Source: Myxacorys chilensis ATA2-1-KO14
Lineage (GTDB): Bacteria; Cyanobacteriota; Cyanobacteriia; Leptolyngbyales; Leptolyngbyaceae
DNA length: 32,302 bases
NCBI GenBank assembly: GCA_019359275.1
Contig: JAHHHP010000065.1
Span: 1 to 32,302 of the forward strand
Direction of reading: 5' to 3'
Part shown: one piece after another, positions 1 through 8,271 of the stretch
Numbering within the stretch: the first letter of the stretch is position 1
How the letters are laid out: each line of letters opens with the position of its first letter
Position numbers and translations under genes: made by a program
The notes under the pieces: model-generated
Told to the model about the DNA's origin: nothing
Databases searched by the model: none
Seen by the model: only the letters and a program-made list of their open reading frames with translations

Positions 1-127
1 GATGCCATCTTCGCCAAGAACTTATTAAACGAGACACCTGCGGAAGCCGTTAAGCCTGTCTCCTTGAAGATCGCGGCTCTGATCTCTCGTGCGATCGCCG
101 TCGCATAGGGCAGCCCTGACTTATTCT

Positions 128-927
128 GGCGTTGGTAAACTAGCAGATGAATTCCATATTTCTATCCCTCACAATAGATAATGGAATTGAATCAAAGTTG
201 GAGGGAAACAGTGATGAACTGTCCTGAGTGTGGCGGAACGCACATTCGTAAGAATGGGCATCGCCAACACAAGCAGAACTACATTTGTGTCGGCTGTGGA
301 CGACAGTTTCTGACCGAATACGAACTGAAAGGCTACAGTGAAGACGTGAAACGGTTGTGCTTGAAAATGTACGTTAACGGCATGGGAGTGCGAGGCATTA
401 GTCGTGTGACGGACATTGCTCACACGACGATTTTGAACTGGATTGAACAATCAGGAGCCTTGCTGCCGGAGTGTTACGACCCAAAGCAGAACCCCCACGT
501 GGGGGAACTCGACGAACTCGAAACGTTCGTCGGCAAGAAGCAGAATAAACTGTGGATTTGGACGGCGGTGGATCACTTCGCACCTGGGATTCTCGGTTGG
601 ACAGTCGGTGACCACAGTGCGGCAACCTTTCGCCCCTTGTGGGACGCGATCTCAAGTTGGCAATGTTACTTTTGGGTGAGCGACGGCAATCCGGTCTATC
701 CAAGCTTTATTCCAACCGGTGACCAGATTGTTAGCAAGACTTACATGATTCGAGTCGAAGGCGAAAATACTCGTCTGCGCCATTATCTTGCCCGGTTGCA
801 TCGTAAAACGTTGTGCTATTCCAAATCGGTTGAGATGCTGAAGCATTCCCTCCGCTTGTTGGTTCACTACCTCAAGTTTGGAGATGTGCCTATTCCCGTT
901 TAGTTCATCTCGTCATTTACCAACGCC
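128..927 (+). mobile_element. IS1-family insertion sequence, 800 bp, with 8-bp target duplication
   Basis: Terminal inverted repeats begin GGCGTTGGTAAA at 128 and, on the complementary strand, at 927; similarity continues for roughly 23 bp with a few mismatches (left ...AGCAGATGAA, right ...GAGATGAA). The flanks carry an identical 8-bp sequence CTTATTCT at 120-127 and 928-935. The element contains one transposase gene reading towards the right end and sits inside dinB in the opposite orientation. The clean duplication and full-length transposase suggest a fairly recent insertion. Confidence 0.93.
214..903 (+). CDS. IS1-family transposase (single-ORF type)
   Basis: DDE-type transposase that moves the surrounding 800-bp element. 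The N-terminus has a zinc-ribbon pattern (CPECG near residue 3, CVGCG near residue 25) followed by an HTH-like region (GVRGISRVTDIAHTTILNW), then the IS1 catalytic part (GELDELETFVGKK, WTAVDHFAPGILGW, VSDG, and a C-terminal RHYLARLHRKTLCYSKS block). The ATG at 214 is preferred over 181 because MNCPECGG is the conserved N-terminus and a GGAGG lies 9 nt upstream. At 229 aa it is a fused InsA-InsB-like protein in one frame, so it would not need the ribosomal frameshift of classical IS1. It appears complete, so the element may be active. Confidence 0.92.
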   Translation: MNCPECGGTHIRKNGHRQHKQNYICVGCGRQFLTEYELKGYSEDVKRLCLKMYVNGMGVRGISRVTDIAHTTILNWIEQSGALLPECYDPKQNPHVGELDELETFVGKKQNKLWIWTAVDHFAPGILGWTVGDHSAATFRPLWDAISSWQCYFWVSDGNPVYPSFIPTGDQIVSKTYMIRVEGENTRLRHYLARLHRKTLCYSKSVEMLKHSLRLLVHYLKFGDVPIPV

Positions 928-1522
928 CTTATTCTCGCTCACATCAAGATAGGCTTCATCGAGGGCGATCGGTTCGATTATGTCAGTATGACGCTCAAAA
1001 ATGGGGCGGATCTGAGCTGAGATAGCTCGATAGCTCTCAAACCGAGGGGACACGAAAATCAAGTGAGGACAGCGTTGAAGCGCGACTTTAGAGGACATGG
1101 CCGAGTGAATGCCAAATCGTCTCGCCTCGTAGCTAGCCGCGCAGACCACCCCTCGCGTATTTGGAGAGCCACCGACTGCCAGCGGTTTACCTTGATAAGC
1201 TACGTTGTCCCGTTGCTCTACTGAGGCATAGAAGGCATCCATATCCACGTGAATAATCTTTCGCATCTCACTTACCCGCGCTGAGCCACCTTTCAATTCT
1301 TAAACGAATAGTACGAAGTAGCTATTAAAGTATCCCTTTAATGAGAAATTGTTACACCTTCTCCATCAGCATTTATCAGTGGCAATCGATGTCCTTCAAC
1401 TGATTATCCGATGCGCTGTAGTGATGAATATAGAAAACCCAGTATTCCTGCACTCTCAAAATTCCTCAGCTTGGCAGAACGGTTCAGAATTCTACGCCCA
1501 GCATGGCGAACAGGGTCAGCGT

Positions 1523-2266
1523 CTAATCCCGTGTTACCCAAAGGGTTTCAGCTCCATAGAACTCCCCTCGTTGCTCCAGTCGGTATTCACCCAGCAATAG
1601 GGCTAACCAAGTGTTGACCCAGACACGTTGGGGCTCATTCTCTTCTGCAGTACCCAGATCCTTCATCGCCCTCGTCAGGTCGACCCATAGCATCGAGCGA
1701 TGCGGCTGCGCTGCAAAACACTGCTGGATTGCCCTCATCCAATCCTGAACATTCTCGCTGTGCGCGAGCGCAAGTGCGCCTTGGTAACTCTCCAACTCGT
1801 CAAGCTCTGGTTCTGTCTCCAGGGCCTCTAGCAACGCCGCTTGATCAATTTCGGCGACCACAGAGCGCCCATCATCCGGAAAGTCAGATGGGTTCCCCAC
1901 TTGAGAAGCTCTCGGTGGACTCGGAGGACCCTCAACAAAGGGGGCCAAATTGACTTGCATCGATTGCCGCACAAAGCGGTCAAACGCCCCCAGCGGCATG
2001 ATGGGTCCTTCTGCAGTGCCGATATGGTGAATTTCTGCAATTGTCGACAACGCGCGATCGTGAATGATCTGCGCCATACGGTCAATCACATCGCCCGCTA
2101 ATTTCAACTGCGATCGCACACTCAAGGAATCGAGCGCCACGTCTAGAATCGACCAGATTTGCTCAAGGTCTGCTTGTTCTGGAACATCTCCTGCACTTTC
2201 AATCACAGTCCAGAGTTCGAGTTGCACGACTTGGCTTGAGCGTTGAAATTGCTGCTTTCGAGCCAT
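1523..2266 (-). CDS. Hypothetical protein, 247 aa, last gene of a three-gene cluster
   Basis: I do not recognise the family. The protein is soluble, acidic in its middle part, and has no signal peptide, membrane segment or clear motif. A proline-rich stretch (EGPPSPPRASQ, about residue 112) separates two mostly helical halves. The C-terminal part (WVNTWLALLLGEYRLEQRG) looks like a compact conserved segment. The ATG at 2266 has GAGG about 9 nt upstream. It begins 12 nt after the stop of the 183-aa gene, which itself overlaps the DUF4058 gene, so the three are very likely co-transcribed. No function can be assigned. Confidence 0.7.
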   Translation of the reverse strand: MARKQQFQRSSQVVQLELWTVIESAGDVPEQADLEQIWSILDVALDSLSVRSQLKLAGDVIDRMAQIIHDRALSTIAEIHHIGTAEGPIMPLGAFDRFVRQSMQVNLAPFVEGPPSPPRASQVGNPSDFPDDGRSVVAEIDQAALLEALETEPELDELESYQGALALAHSENVQDWMRAIQQCFAAQPHRSMLWVDLTRAMKDLGTAEENEPQRVWVNTWLALLLGEYRLEQRGEFYGAETLWVTRD

Positions 2267-2278
2267 GATTCATCCTCT

Positions 2279-2830
2279 TTAATCAGTCGGCAACGAATAC
2301 AACTCCGGTGCCAGTTCTTCTAGTGCGGCGAATTTGCGAATTCCGTATACTTCGCTCAGTTTCTTTAGCAATCGCTCAACGTAGATTTCGACTTGACGAG
2401 GCGTTAACGTGGCACAAGCAATGGGTGCAATCTCGGCTTCCTTGGTTCGTCCGCACCACACTTCACCGGAGATCGCCACGAGGGGTGCATCCACCGCTCG
2501 ACGATACACCTGCAAGACGGCAGAATAGCCTGCATGGGGCAACTCGGTTTCAAACTGAATCTGCTTCCTGCCTTCGTGCTGGCGAATCTGGGCAATTGTG
2601 TCTGCGGCTAAGGGGTCATCATCCATCTGAACCGTAATCCGTCCTTGTTCTGCCCAGCGTTTCTGATTGCGTTGTTGATTGCGCCGATCGCGGTGCCGGG
2701 CATAGGAGCGGCGATTCGGACAGACTCGCGAATCCCAGCAACCGTCGCCCTCCTCGCCGTGCCGTTGTTTCGCCTCCGTTGCAGGCAGTTTGGCACACAG
2801 GCGACACTTTTCCGGCAGGGCTTTCGGCAT
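2279..2830 (-). CDS. Hypothetical protein with N-terminal Cys motif, 183 aa
   Basis: Unrecognised small protein. Four cysteines near the N-terminus (C9, C12, C31, C37, a CxxC pair followed by a Cx5C pair) could form a zinc site. They are followed by a very basic stretch (RRSYARHRDRRNQQRNQKR) that could contact nucleic acid. The C-terminal half carries ITVQMDDD and a helix-rich end (YVERLLKKLSEVYGIRKF). The start codon shares its A with the stop of the upstream DUF4058 gene (TAATG), so translation is probably coupled. Zinc and nucleic-acid binding are inferences from composition only. Confidence 0.72.
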   Translation of the reverse strand: MPKALPEKCRLCAKLPATEAKQRHGEEGDGCWDSRVCPNRRSYARHRDRRNQQRNQKRWAEQGRITVQMDDDPLAADTIAQIRQHEGRKQIQFETELPHAGYSAVLQVYRRAVDAPLVAISGEVWCGRTKEAEIAPIACATLTPRQVEIYVERLLKKLSEVYGIRKFAALEELAPELYSLPTD

Positions 2831-3621
2831 TACGGACTCCGCAGCGGGGCAAGTAACTCATCCACCCACTGTTGCTCCTCTGGCAAGAGTTTGGGCGGCG
2901 GAACAGGCTGATGGTAATCAATCCGCAGTTCATAGCTGGCTCGTTCGTAGACTCCGCCCAACACCGCTTGTAAATCCACCGCTAACTCTTCGTCATCTGA
3001 TTTCAGGGGAAGGAGGAACTGGGGAATCGGTTCTTGTAAGGTGAAGCCGTACAAATCGGCAATCGGGCGACTCGATTCCCGGCTGACTAAAATTCGATAA
3101 TCTGATTTCCCAACCGCACCTGTCATCGGCATCGGAGAGTTTCCTCGCAGTAGGTCAATTTCAACCAGATTAGAGAGACTTTTCAGCACCTTTTGTCGCT
3201 TTTTCTGGTACAGCGTTCGTCCTGCACCCGTGCGTTTGTTCTTGGGAGATAACACTTCGATGACAGTAATCACCGCATCCGTTCCTACTTCCCGGACTTC
3301 CAGATACCGTTCTCTGACTTCTTCAGGCATCGGCAAACGAACTTGCAGGGGACGAGTTTGAACTGCACTATGAGTGGGGTTGCGACCAGGAGTCAAGGGT
3401 GAAGTTTGAGTAGGAGAAAGCACCAGCGCATCTGGAATCCCTACCAGGAGTTCTTCATCGGTTTCATCAACATAAGTGCGCGTTTCGACATCCACATAGT
3501 ATTTTGGACGCAGGTTAGGCGTAATCGCATCGGCGATCGCTACCATGAATCGGGTATGAAACGACGACCAAAACACAGGCTGTTCTAGATAGGGATTCAT
3601 TCCCGGAAACGGCGACGGCAT
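2830..3621 (-). CDS. DUF4058 family protein
   Basis: Member of DUF4058, a family frequent in cyanobacteria and of unknown function. The N-terminus MPSPFPGMNPYLEQPVFWSSFH is the characteristic opening of the family. It is followed by PDALVLS, the conserved EVLSPKNKRTGAGRTLYQKKR block and VEIDLLRG, which resemble a restriction-endonuclease-like (PD-(D/E)xK-type) core, here read as P-D...E-V...E-I-D. That fold assignment is an inference. The length of 263 aa is usual. It is the first gene of the cluster with the Cys-containing 183-aa protein and the 247-aa protein, and lies divergent from the tyrosine recombinase with 126 bp between them. Confidence 0.85.
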   Translation of the reverse strand: MPSPFPGMNPYLEQPVFWSSFHTRFMVAIADAITPNLRPKYYVDVETRTYVDETDEELLVGIPDALVLSPTQTSPLTPGRNPTHSAVQTRPLQVRLPMPEEVRERYLEVREVGTDAVITVIEVLSPKNKRTGAGRTLYQKKRQKVLKSLSNLVEIDLLRGNSPMPMTGAVGKSDYRILVSRESSRPIADLYGFTLQEPIPQFLLPLKSDDEELAVDLQAVLGGVYERASYELRIDYHQPVPPPKLLPEEQQWVDELLAPLRSP

Positions 3622-3747
3622 AGATGACTCTTAGCGCTGGAGGTGTTTTGATTTTACCGTACTTTTCATTTTGCTTCTTGGTGGATGTCGTATGCTAGTC
3701 ATATTCCAGCTAATGATGATTATCTGTAATTAAAATCGGAGGCAATT

Positions 3748-4791
3748 TTGGAACCGAAGCTCAGAGTGATTCCAGAAATCCAAATTCTTCCCGTCCGTCG
3801 GGAGCCCCTCCACACTGAAAAATCGGTTTCAGAACCGAGTGATTTGCGGGAATTGCGGATTGAAGAGTTTTTGCAGGCGCGATCGCTAGCTCCCAGAACC
3901 CAAAACGCCTATCGCCAAGATTTGCAGCAGTTTCTCAATTGGAGCGATCGAAGCTGGGCAAGCGTAACGCCTCGCCAGGTCGCCCAATTCAAAGCGCATT
4001 TAATGCGAACGGATGGGGAGACAAATCAACGGGTCTTGTCAGATGCCACGGTGCGGCGGGTGTTGGGAACGGTCAAGAACTTTTTCGGTTGGATGATGCG
4101 ATCTCGCTACCTTCCGTTTGATCCGACGACCGAAGTAGAGTTACCTAAACTGAGCGAACCTGAAGCTCAAAATCTGAATGAGACGGAAGTTGAACAAATC
4201 TATGGGGCGATCCGGCAAAGCTCGATGCCGGAGCGAAACCTAGCCTTGATTTCTATTTTGCTGCATGGCTTACGCGCCAACGAGGTTTCTGCTCTCAATT
4301 GCGAAGACTTCGATGGACGGCGGCTGAGAATTCGTCAAGCCAAAGCAGACAGCAAAGGATTCGTGCCTTTAACGGCAGCGGCGATCGAGAGACTAGAAAC
4401 CTATTTGGCATGGCGACAACAGCAGGGAGAAGTGATTCAACCCGTCAGTCCCTTGTTCGTGTCACACTCGCGGCGCAATCGGGGACAGCGACTCAGTTAT
4501 GAAGGCATTCGCAAAGTGGTGGATGCGCTTTCTGAGAAAACCGAAATCGATTTTTATGCTCATCGCTGCCGTCATACCTTCGCGACAAATTTGGTGCTGA
4601 AGGGCATGAATCCCTATCATGTGATGACGCTAACGCGCCACCGCTCGGTGCAAAGTTTTCGACGCTACACGAAAGCGGCAGACCAAGCGGCGGCGGAAGC
4701 GGCATTCTACGAAACAACAGGCACTTCGGCCCCGGAATGTGGGGAGAACGCTGGATTGAAAGGCAATATCTTGAACACCAACAACCGCTAA
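3748..4791 (+). CDS. Tyrosine recombinase/integrase (XerC/D-like), TTG start
   Basis: Site-specific recombinase that cuts and rejoins DNA through a phosphotyrosine intermediate. The N-terminal SAM-like core-binding domain (about residues 34-120, RIEEFLQARSLAPRTQNAYR...) is followed by the catalytic domain with all expected residues: R176 (HGLRANEVSAL), K199 or K203, H272 and R275 (HRCRHTF), H298 and Y307 (RHRSVQSFRRYT). The start is a TTG at 3748 preceded by CGGAGG (3737-3742), ideal spacing; no ATG or GTG fits better. At 347 aa it is a full-length, probably active enzyme. It could act on a nearby attachment site, in plasmid dimer resolution, or on a mobile element; nothing here shows which. 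Confidence 0.93.
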   Translation: MEPKLRVIPEIQILPVRREPLHTEKSVSEPSDLRELRIEEFLQARSLAPRTQNAYRQDLQQFLNWSDRSWASVTPRQVAQFKAHLMRTDGETNQRVLSDATVRRVLGTVKNFFGWMMRSRYLPFDPTTEVELPKLSEPEAQNLNETEVEQIYGAIRQSSMPERNLALISILLHGLRANEVSALNCEDFDGRRLRIRQAKADSKGFVPLTAAAIERLETYLAWRQQQGEVIQPVSPLFVSHSRRNRGQRLSYEGIRKVVDALSEKTEIDFYAHRCRHTFATNLVLKGMNPYHVMTLTRHRSVQSFRRYTKAADQAAAEAAFYETTGTSAPECGENAGLKGNILNTNNR

Positions 4792-5453
4792 GAATAGCTT
4801 CATTGATTCGGAGGCTCCAAGTTCACCTGATCACCTCATGGCTGAATCCGACCACACCTATGCTGAAGCAGACGGTCATTGTGCGGCTGATTCCCACCCG
4901 TGACCTTGACCTCCGGGAACGATCGCGGCTGGGTTAGCCTGTGATAGACAGCCATCAAAGGGCGATGCGCCACTGCAATCATCGCTGGCGACCTCGACGA
5001 GCCGCTCATCGAGATCAACGGTTGATATATTCGAGGTTTTGCATCAAGCGGTGGCGGTGGCTGCCTGAACAGGAGTGTCCTAACCGACTCGAAGAGCACA
5101 TTCATGTAAATCAGCGCTCGATGACCGTTGCTTAGATGCAGCAGCAACTTCATAAAGCATTGCTGTTCAACGATTCCTTGGTGCGATTGCTTAGTTCAAT
5201 TTTCTTCAATTGTTGGGCAGGTGTTGCAGCCCTTCATACAAGCAGAGCAATTGTAAAAACCTGCCCTCGCAGAAAGATTCTTTTCTGGAAGCCGAAGGCA
5301 ACGACGTTGTAGAAGTTGAGAGAAGCTTCCCATGACTCGCGATCGCAACCGGCTGATTCCGGTCTTCTAGCCAAGCAGTGTACTCGTCAGCGCGATCAAC
5401 TTGAAACGGTGACGCTCAATCCCCTCAGCAAGCGGCTGCATTATCTCGTCGAT
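4792..5453 (+). other. 660-bp stretch without a recognisable gene
   Basis: Between the recombinase and the 3' end of the CHAT gene. Both strands hold only short open frames with no family resemblance that I can see (the longest about 105 codons on the minus strand, low-complexity in parts). A short plus-strand frame ending TLNPLSKRLHYLVDLV at about 5452 could be the tail of a decayed coding sequence, but I cannot name it. No convincing terminator, tRNA-like sequence or attachment-site repeat was found. Confidence 0.5.
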
Positions 5454-8252
5454 TTAGTCTGAGCCCTTGACTTGGCTGATTTTGCCCTGATGCTTCAGAT
5501 GCTGCCAAGTCGGGGGAATCTCAGCCGGATTTTGAACAATCATCGGTAGCCAAGCTGCACACGGATGCTGGTCTTCCAAATCCTGTAATTGCTCTCGTGC
5601 TTCGCGAACCGATTGATAAAAGGTTTGTCCTCGTGAAAATCGCTTTAAGAAGTGCATCAAAAACAGGTGAGCCACCGAATCAGGAACCGGTTCGCGCATA
5701 ATGATCATCTGCGGAATTTGCAAGTCAGCGATCGCATTAGCAAGTCCTAAGCCATCGCACGAATTAAAGATTGCCAACTTTAATCCACGCGCGATCGCTT
5801 GGGTCAGTGCGGATTTGAGGTCAGCAATTTGTAGCCGCTGCTCTGAATTGATGCAGATATCCCCTGTTAATCGATCGGCTTGACTGCTACTGTGTCCTGC
5901 AAAAAACAAAATATCCCAGGACTGGTTCCAAAGGGTTTGACTCAACTCGTGTCGTCCGCGTTCTACTAGAAACGTCACGTCTGCCTCTAAAGTCGCTAGC
6001 GCCAATTGGTCTTGTTGCAAATCAATGCCACGACCGTCCCCGAAAATTGCCAGGATTCTCACTTGAGGATTGACATCGGTCTCTCTTGTGATCGGAACCG
6101 GTGACCGATAGACTATCTTGCTTAATGCAACCTCGGCTTGAGTATAGCGCTCGAAAAATTGCCAAGTCTGCCAAGGGAGTTGACGCAGTTGGGGCTGATC
6201 GGTTTGTAAAATGACCCGAATTGGTTGATGGCAGCTCAGCCGCATATGGAGTTCCTGCTCGATCGGGCGAAAGGAGTCAGAGGCAAGCCAGCGGTTCATT
6301 TCTCTAGTCAGACAATTTGCGGCTTCAAAACACTCTTCAAAGAACTCATCGCGGCTCACGTTTGTAACTTGGCTTGGAACTTCTAGGCGAGCGGCTTTCA
6401 AACTTCTGCGGTAGGCAGATTGCCACTCTCGATAGGAGTGGTCGATTCGTATGTTTGGAGGTAACTCACCAATACATTGCACCGATGGCAAAGCGGTTCC
6501 TTCTTGTAGAATTTGAAGTGTAACTGGAAATCCAGTCTCAAAATTTCCCTTGCCAATGTTAAGGATGACGACCATGCTGTGGTCAGTAGAGCGTGGAGCA
6601 AGGTCGTCGAGGACCGAGCGGATGGATTGAAGTTCCTGTTCATGTTGCTTCAATTCTTTGGCTTGCTGATTAAGCTGCGCGATCGCATCCCCGTAGAACT
6701 GAAGAAATTGACTGTGAATAGCGCTTTTGTCAATCTCTGGGTGCGCTCTTATTCTCACAACGACAATGCCATCACCTTTGTTTTCAATGCTCTGAATGTC
6801 TAGTTGGGACGATGGATGTTCAACTTGAACTCGTTGCAGGGATTGTGTCAAAGCTCTCCAGTCGATTCCGTTGCGAAAAATCAGATCAACAGTATCTAAA
6901 ACTTCTCGAAATAGGTGAGTAAATTCTCCAGTTGCAAACTCGCCACTGCTGGGACGACGTTCGCGATCGTCCGTTCCAGGTTTTGGATGCTCTAGCAAGT
7001 AAACCCAACGACAATCCACCTGCTCAAGCTGAGTCGAACCATCAATATTCCAGGTTCCAAGACCACAAGCTCCAGTCATCTGAGCATAGCTAAAATCCGT
7101 TGCAATTGCCTGCGTTTGAGTGAGGTTTGCCCAGTCGAGACGGGCTGAGTGCAGGGTTGCATGGCTCAAATCTGCCTGTTGAAAATTGGCACAGCTTAAA
7201 TCTGCTCCGATTAGGTTGGCACCACGCAAGGTTGCTTCAGCAAACGACTGACCGCGTCCATCACCACTTGTTAACAGATGACGCACCGCTGGCTGGCGCA
7301 AAATTGAGTTGCCCAGTCGCGCCAAGTCCAATTTTGCGTTTCGCCAGTGCGTGTGAGTCATCGTTGCCTGTCTAAAATCGCTGTTTTTTAGCGTCGCCCG
7401 ACTGAAATTAGCGCGGGTAAGCGTGGTTGATCGAAAGCTCGTTCCACCCACAGCAGCAAGGGCAACTGCCGCATTAGTGATGCCGAGAAAGCGGGGATCT
7501 CTTGTCCAGCTTTTTGCCGCGATGTAGACACCCAGCAGGGCGACAGTCGCAGCAACAATTTCTGCCATCTTTGCCCCGACTAACGTTTGACTGATCACGC
7601 TCTGTGGGTTTGGATTGATGCCCAAGCTTATCAGCCCATCTCTGTGTCCAGACTGCTCTGCCACAATTGCTCCCGCGATCGACGCCGCGATGATGACTCC
7701 AGCGGGTGTATATCCGGCAATCATCTTGGCGCTGGTCGCTGCCAATGCCACCATCACAGCTCCGATTACGGCAACAGCGGCAATACCTGCGCCTGCGCTG
7801 CCTGCGGTTGGGTAGCCCGATCCAGGGGTCAGCACGATACCTGCAAGGGGGATGACAGCGGCAACCGTGATTGGAACGATAGCAGTGGCGCTGAACAAGC
7901 CTTTGTAGTGGTTAACGATGCCAAAAATCAGCAGCATCGCGACGTAGAACACGATCGAGACCCATAGCTTGGGAACGTCGAGCGTCAACTGATAGGCGAT
8001 CCAAAATCCAGCTAAACTTGATAGAAATCCGGCAGCGCCTGTAAATCCTGACAGTCCCATGAGGAATAACAGCGCAGTCCTAAAGGGCAGTCCCGCTGTC
8101 GCGTTTGTGAAATCCGCGTCAGTTAAGTTTGCGCCTGTAAAATCGGCTCCTCGGATATCAGCATTCTGGAAATCTGCGCCTGTAAGATCCTGTCCTTTAA
8201 AGGATCGCCCTGAATACCGTTTGCTGCTCAAATGCCAATCGCTGGGTTGCAT
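5454..8252 (-). CDS. Membrane protein with pentapeptide repeats and a C-terminal CHAT (caspase-like) protease domain
   Basis: Numbering is from the ATG at 8252 (932 aa). A short N-terminal pentapeptide block (about 10-52, A(D/N)F-type repeats such as GADFTGANLTDADF) is followed by a hydrophobic region of several predicted membrane segments (about 55-260) and a second, longer pentapeptide block (about 275-410). A region typical of cyanobacterial pentapeptide proteins comes next (VDLIFRNGIDWRAL), then a coiled-coil-like helix (about 530-570). The C-terminal third is a CHAT domain with catalytic His787 (ILFFAGHSSS) and Cys832 (FNSCDGLGLA). ATG 8252 has AGGA upstream; an in-frame TTG at 8282 would overlap the DUF1822 gene. 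Third gene of the sigma-DUF1822-CHAT operon. Likely a membrane-tethered, signal-activated cysteine protease; target unknown. Confidence 0.88.
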   Translation of the reverse strand: MQPSDWHLSSKRYSGRSFKGQDLTGADFQNADIRGADFTGANLTDADFTNATAGLPFRTALLFLMGLSGFTGAAGFLSSLAGFWIAYQLTLDVPKLWVSIVFYVAMLLIFGIVNHYKGLFSATAIVPITVAAVIPLAGIVLTPGSGYPTAGSAGAGIAAVAVIGAVMVALAATSAKMIAGYTPAGVIIAASIAGAIVAEQSGHRDGLISLGINPNPQSVISQTLVGAKMAEIVAATVALLGVYIAAKSWTRDPRFLGITNAAVALAAVGGTSFRSTTLTRANFSRATLKNSDFRQATMTHTHWRNAKLDLARLGNSILRQPAVRHLLTSGDGRGQSFAEATLRGANLIGADLSCANFQQADLSHATLHSARLDWANLTQTQAIATDFSYAQMTGACGLGTWNIDGSTQLEQVDCRWVYLLEHPKPGTDDRERRPSSGEFATGEFTHLFREVLDTVDLIFRNGIDWRALTQSLQRVQVEHPSSQLDIQSIENKGDGIVVVRIRAHPEIDKSAIHSQFLQFYGDAIAQLNQQAKELKQHEQELQSIRSVLDDLAPRSTDHSMVVILNIGKGNFETGFPVTLQILQEGTALPSVQCIGELPPNIRIDHSYREWQSAYRRSLKAARLEVPSQVTNVSRDEFFEECFEAANCLTREMNRWLASDSFRPIEQELHMRLSCHQPIRVILQTDQPQLRQLPWQTWQFFERYTQAEVALSKIVYRSPVPITRETDVNPQVRILAIFGDGRGIDLQQDQLALATLEADVTFLVERGRHELSQTLWNQSWDILFFAGHSSSQADRLTGDICINSEQRLQIADLKSALTQAIARGLKLAIFNSCDGLGLANAIADLQIPQMIIMREPVPDSVAHLFLMHFLKRFSRGQTFYQSVREAREQLQDLEDQHPCAAWLPMIVQNPAEIPPTWQHLKHQGKISQVKGSD

Positions 8253-8271
8253 GGTTTGATCCTGAGATTGG

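Larger units (their letters stand above)
1..1266 (-). pseudogene. dinB: DNA polymerase IV gene interrupted by an IS1-family element (5' part present, runs off the window)
   Basis: Translesion Y-family DNA polymerase, which would bypass damaged bases with low fidelity. The intact N-terminal part (1266 down to 928, 113 codons) shows the palm motif DMDAFYASVE and the catalytic pair in ALDEAYLDVSENK. The frame is then broken by an IS at 128-927. If the IS and one 8-bp duplication are removed, the frame continues seamlessly through 119 to 1 as SGLPYATAIAREIRAAIF and ASAGVSFNKFLAKMA, typical DinB sequence; the rest lies outside the window. Start chosen at 1266 (MRKIIHVDMD), the usual DinB N-terminus; an in-frame ATG at 1296 would add ten residues of no known conservation. 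As it stands the gene can make only a truncated product lacking most of the palm, thumb and little finger, so it is almost certainly non-functional. Confidence 0.9.

Noticed and set aside
1..108. Plus-strand frame open from the window start to a TAG at 106-108
   Set aside because: The minus strand here reads as the continuation of dinB after the IS insertion, with strong family motifs; the plus frame is its shadow.
1310..1325. Possible LexA (SOS) box before dinB (AGTACGAAGTAGCT)
   Set aside because: The right half does not match the cyanobacterial LexA consensus, so it is not supported.
1324..1342. Small inverted repeat ATTAAAG ... CTTTAAT upstream of dinB
   Set aside because: A 7-bp AT-rich stem is within chance; no other support for an operator.
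1349..1617. Short plus-strand open frames between dinB and the 247-aa gene
   Set aside because: No family resemblance, no ribosome-binding site, and they overlap the 3' end of the well-supported minus-strand gene.
4836..5153. 105-codon minus-strand frame in the gene-poor stretch
   Set aside because: Poor composition (proline and arginine runs), no motif and no ribosome-binding site.
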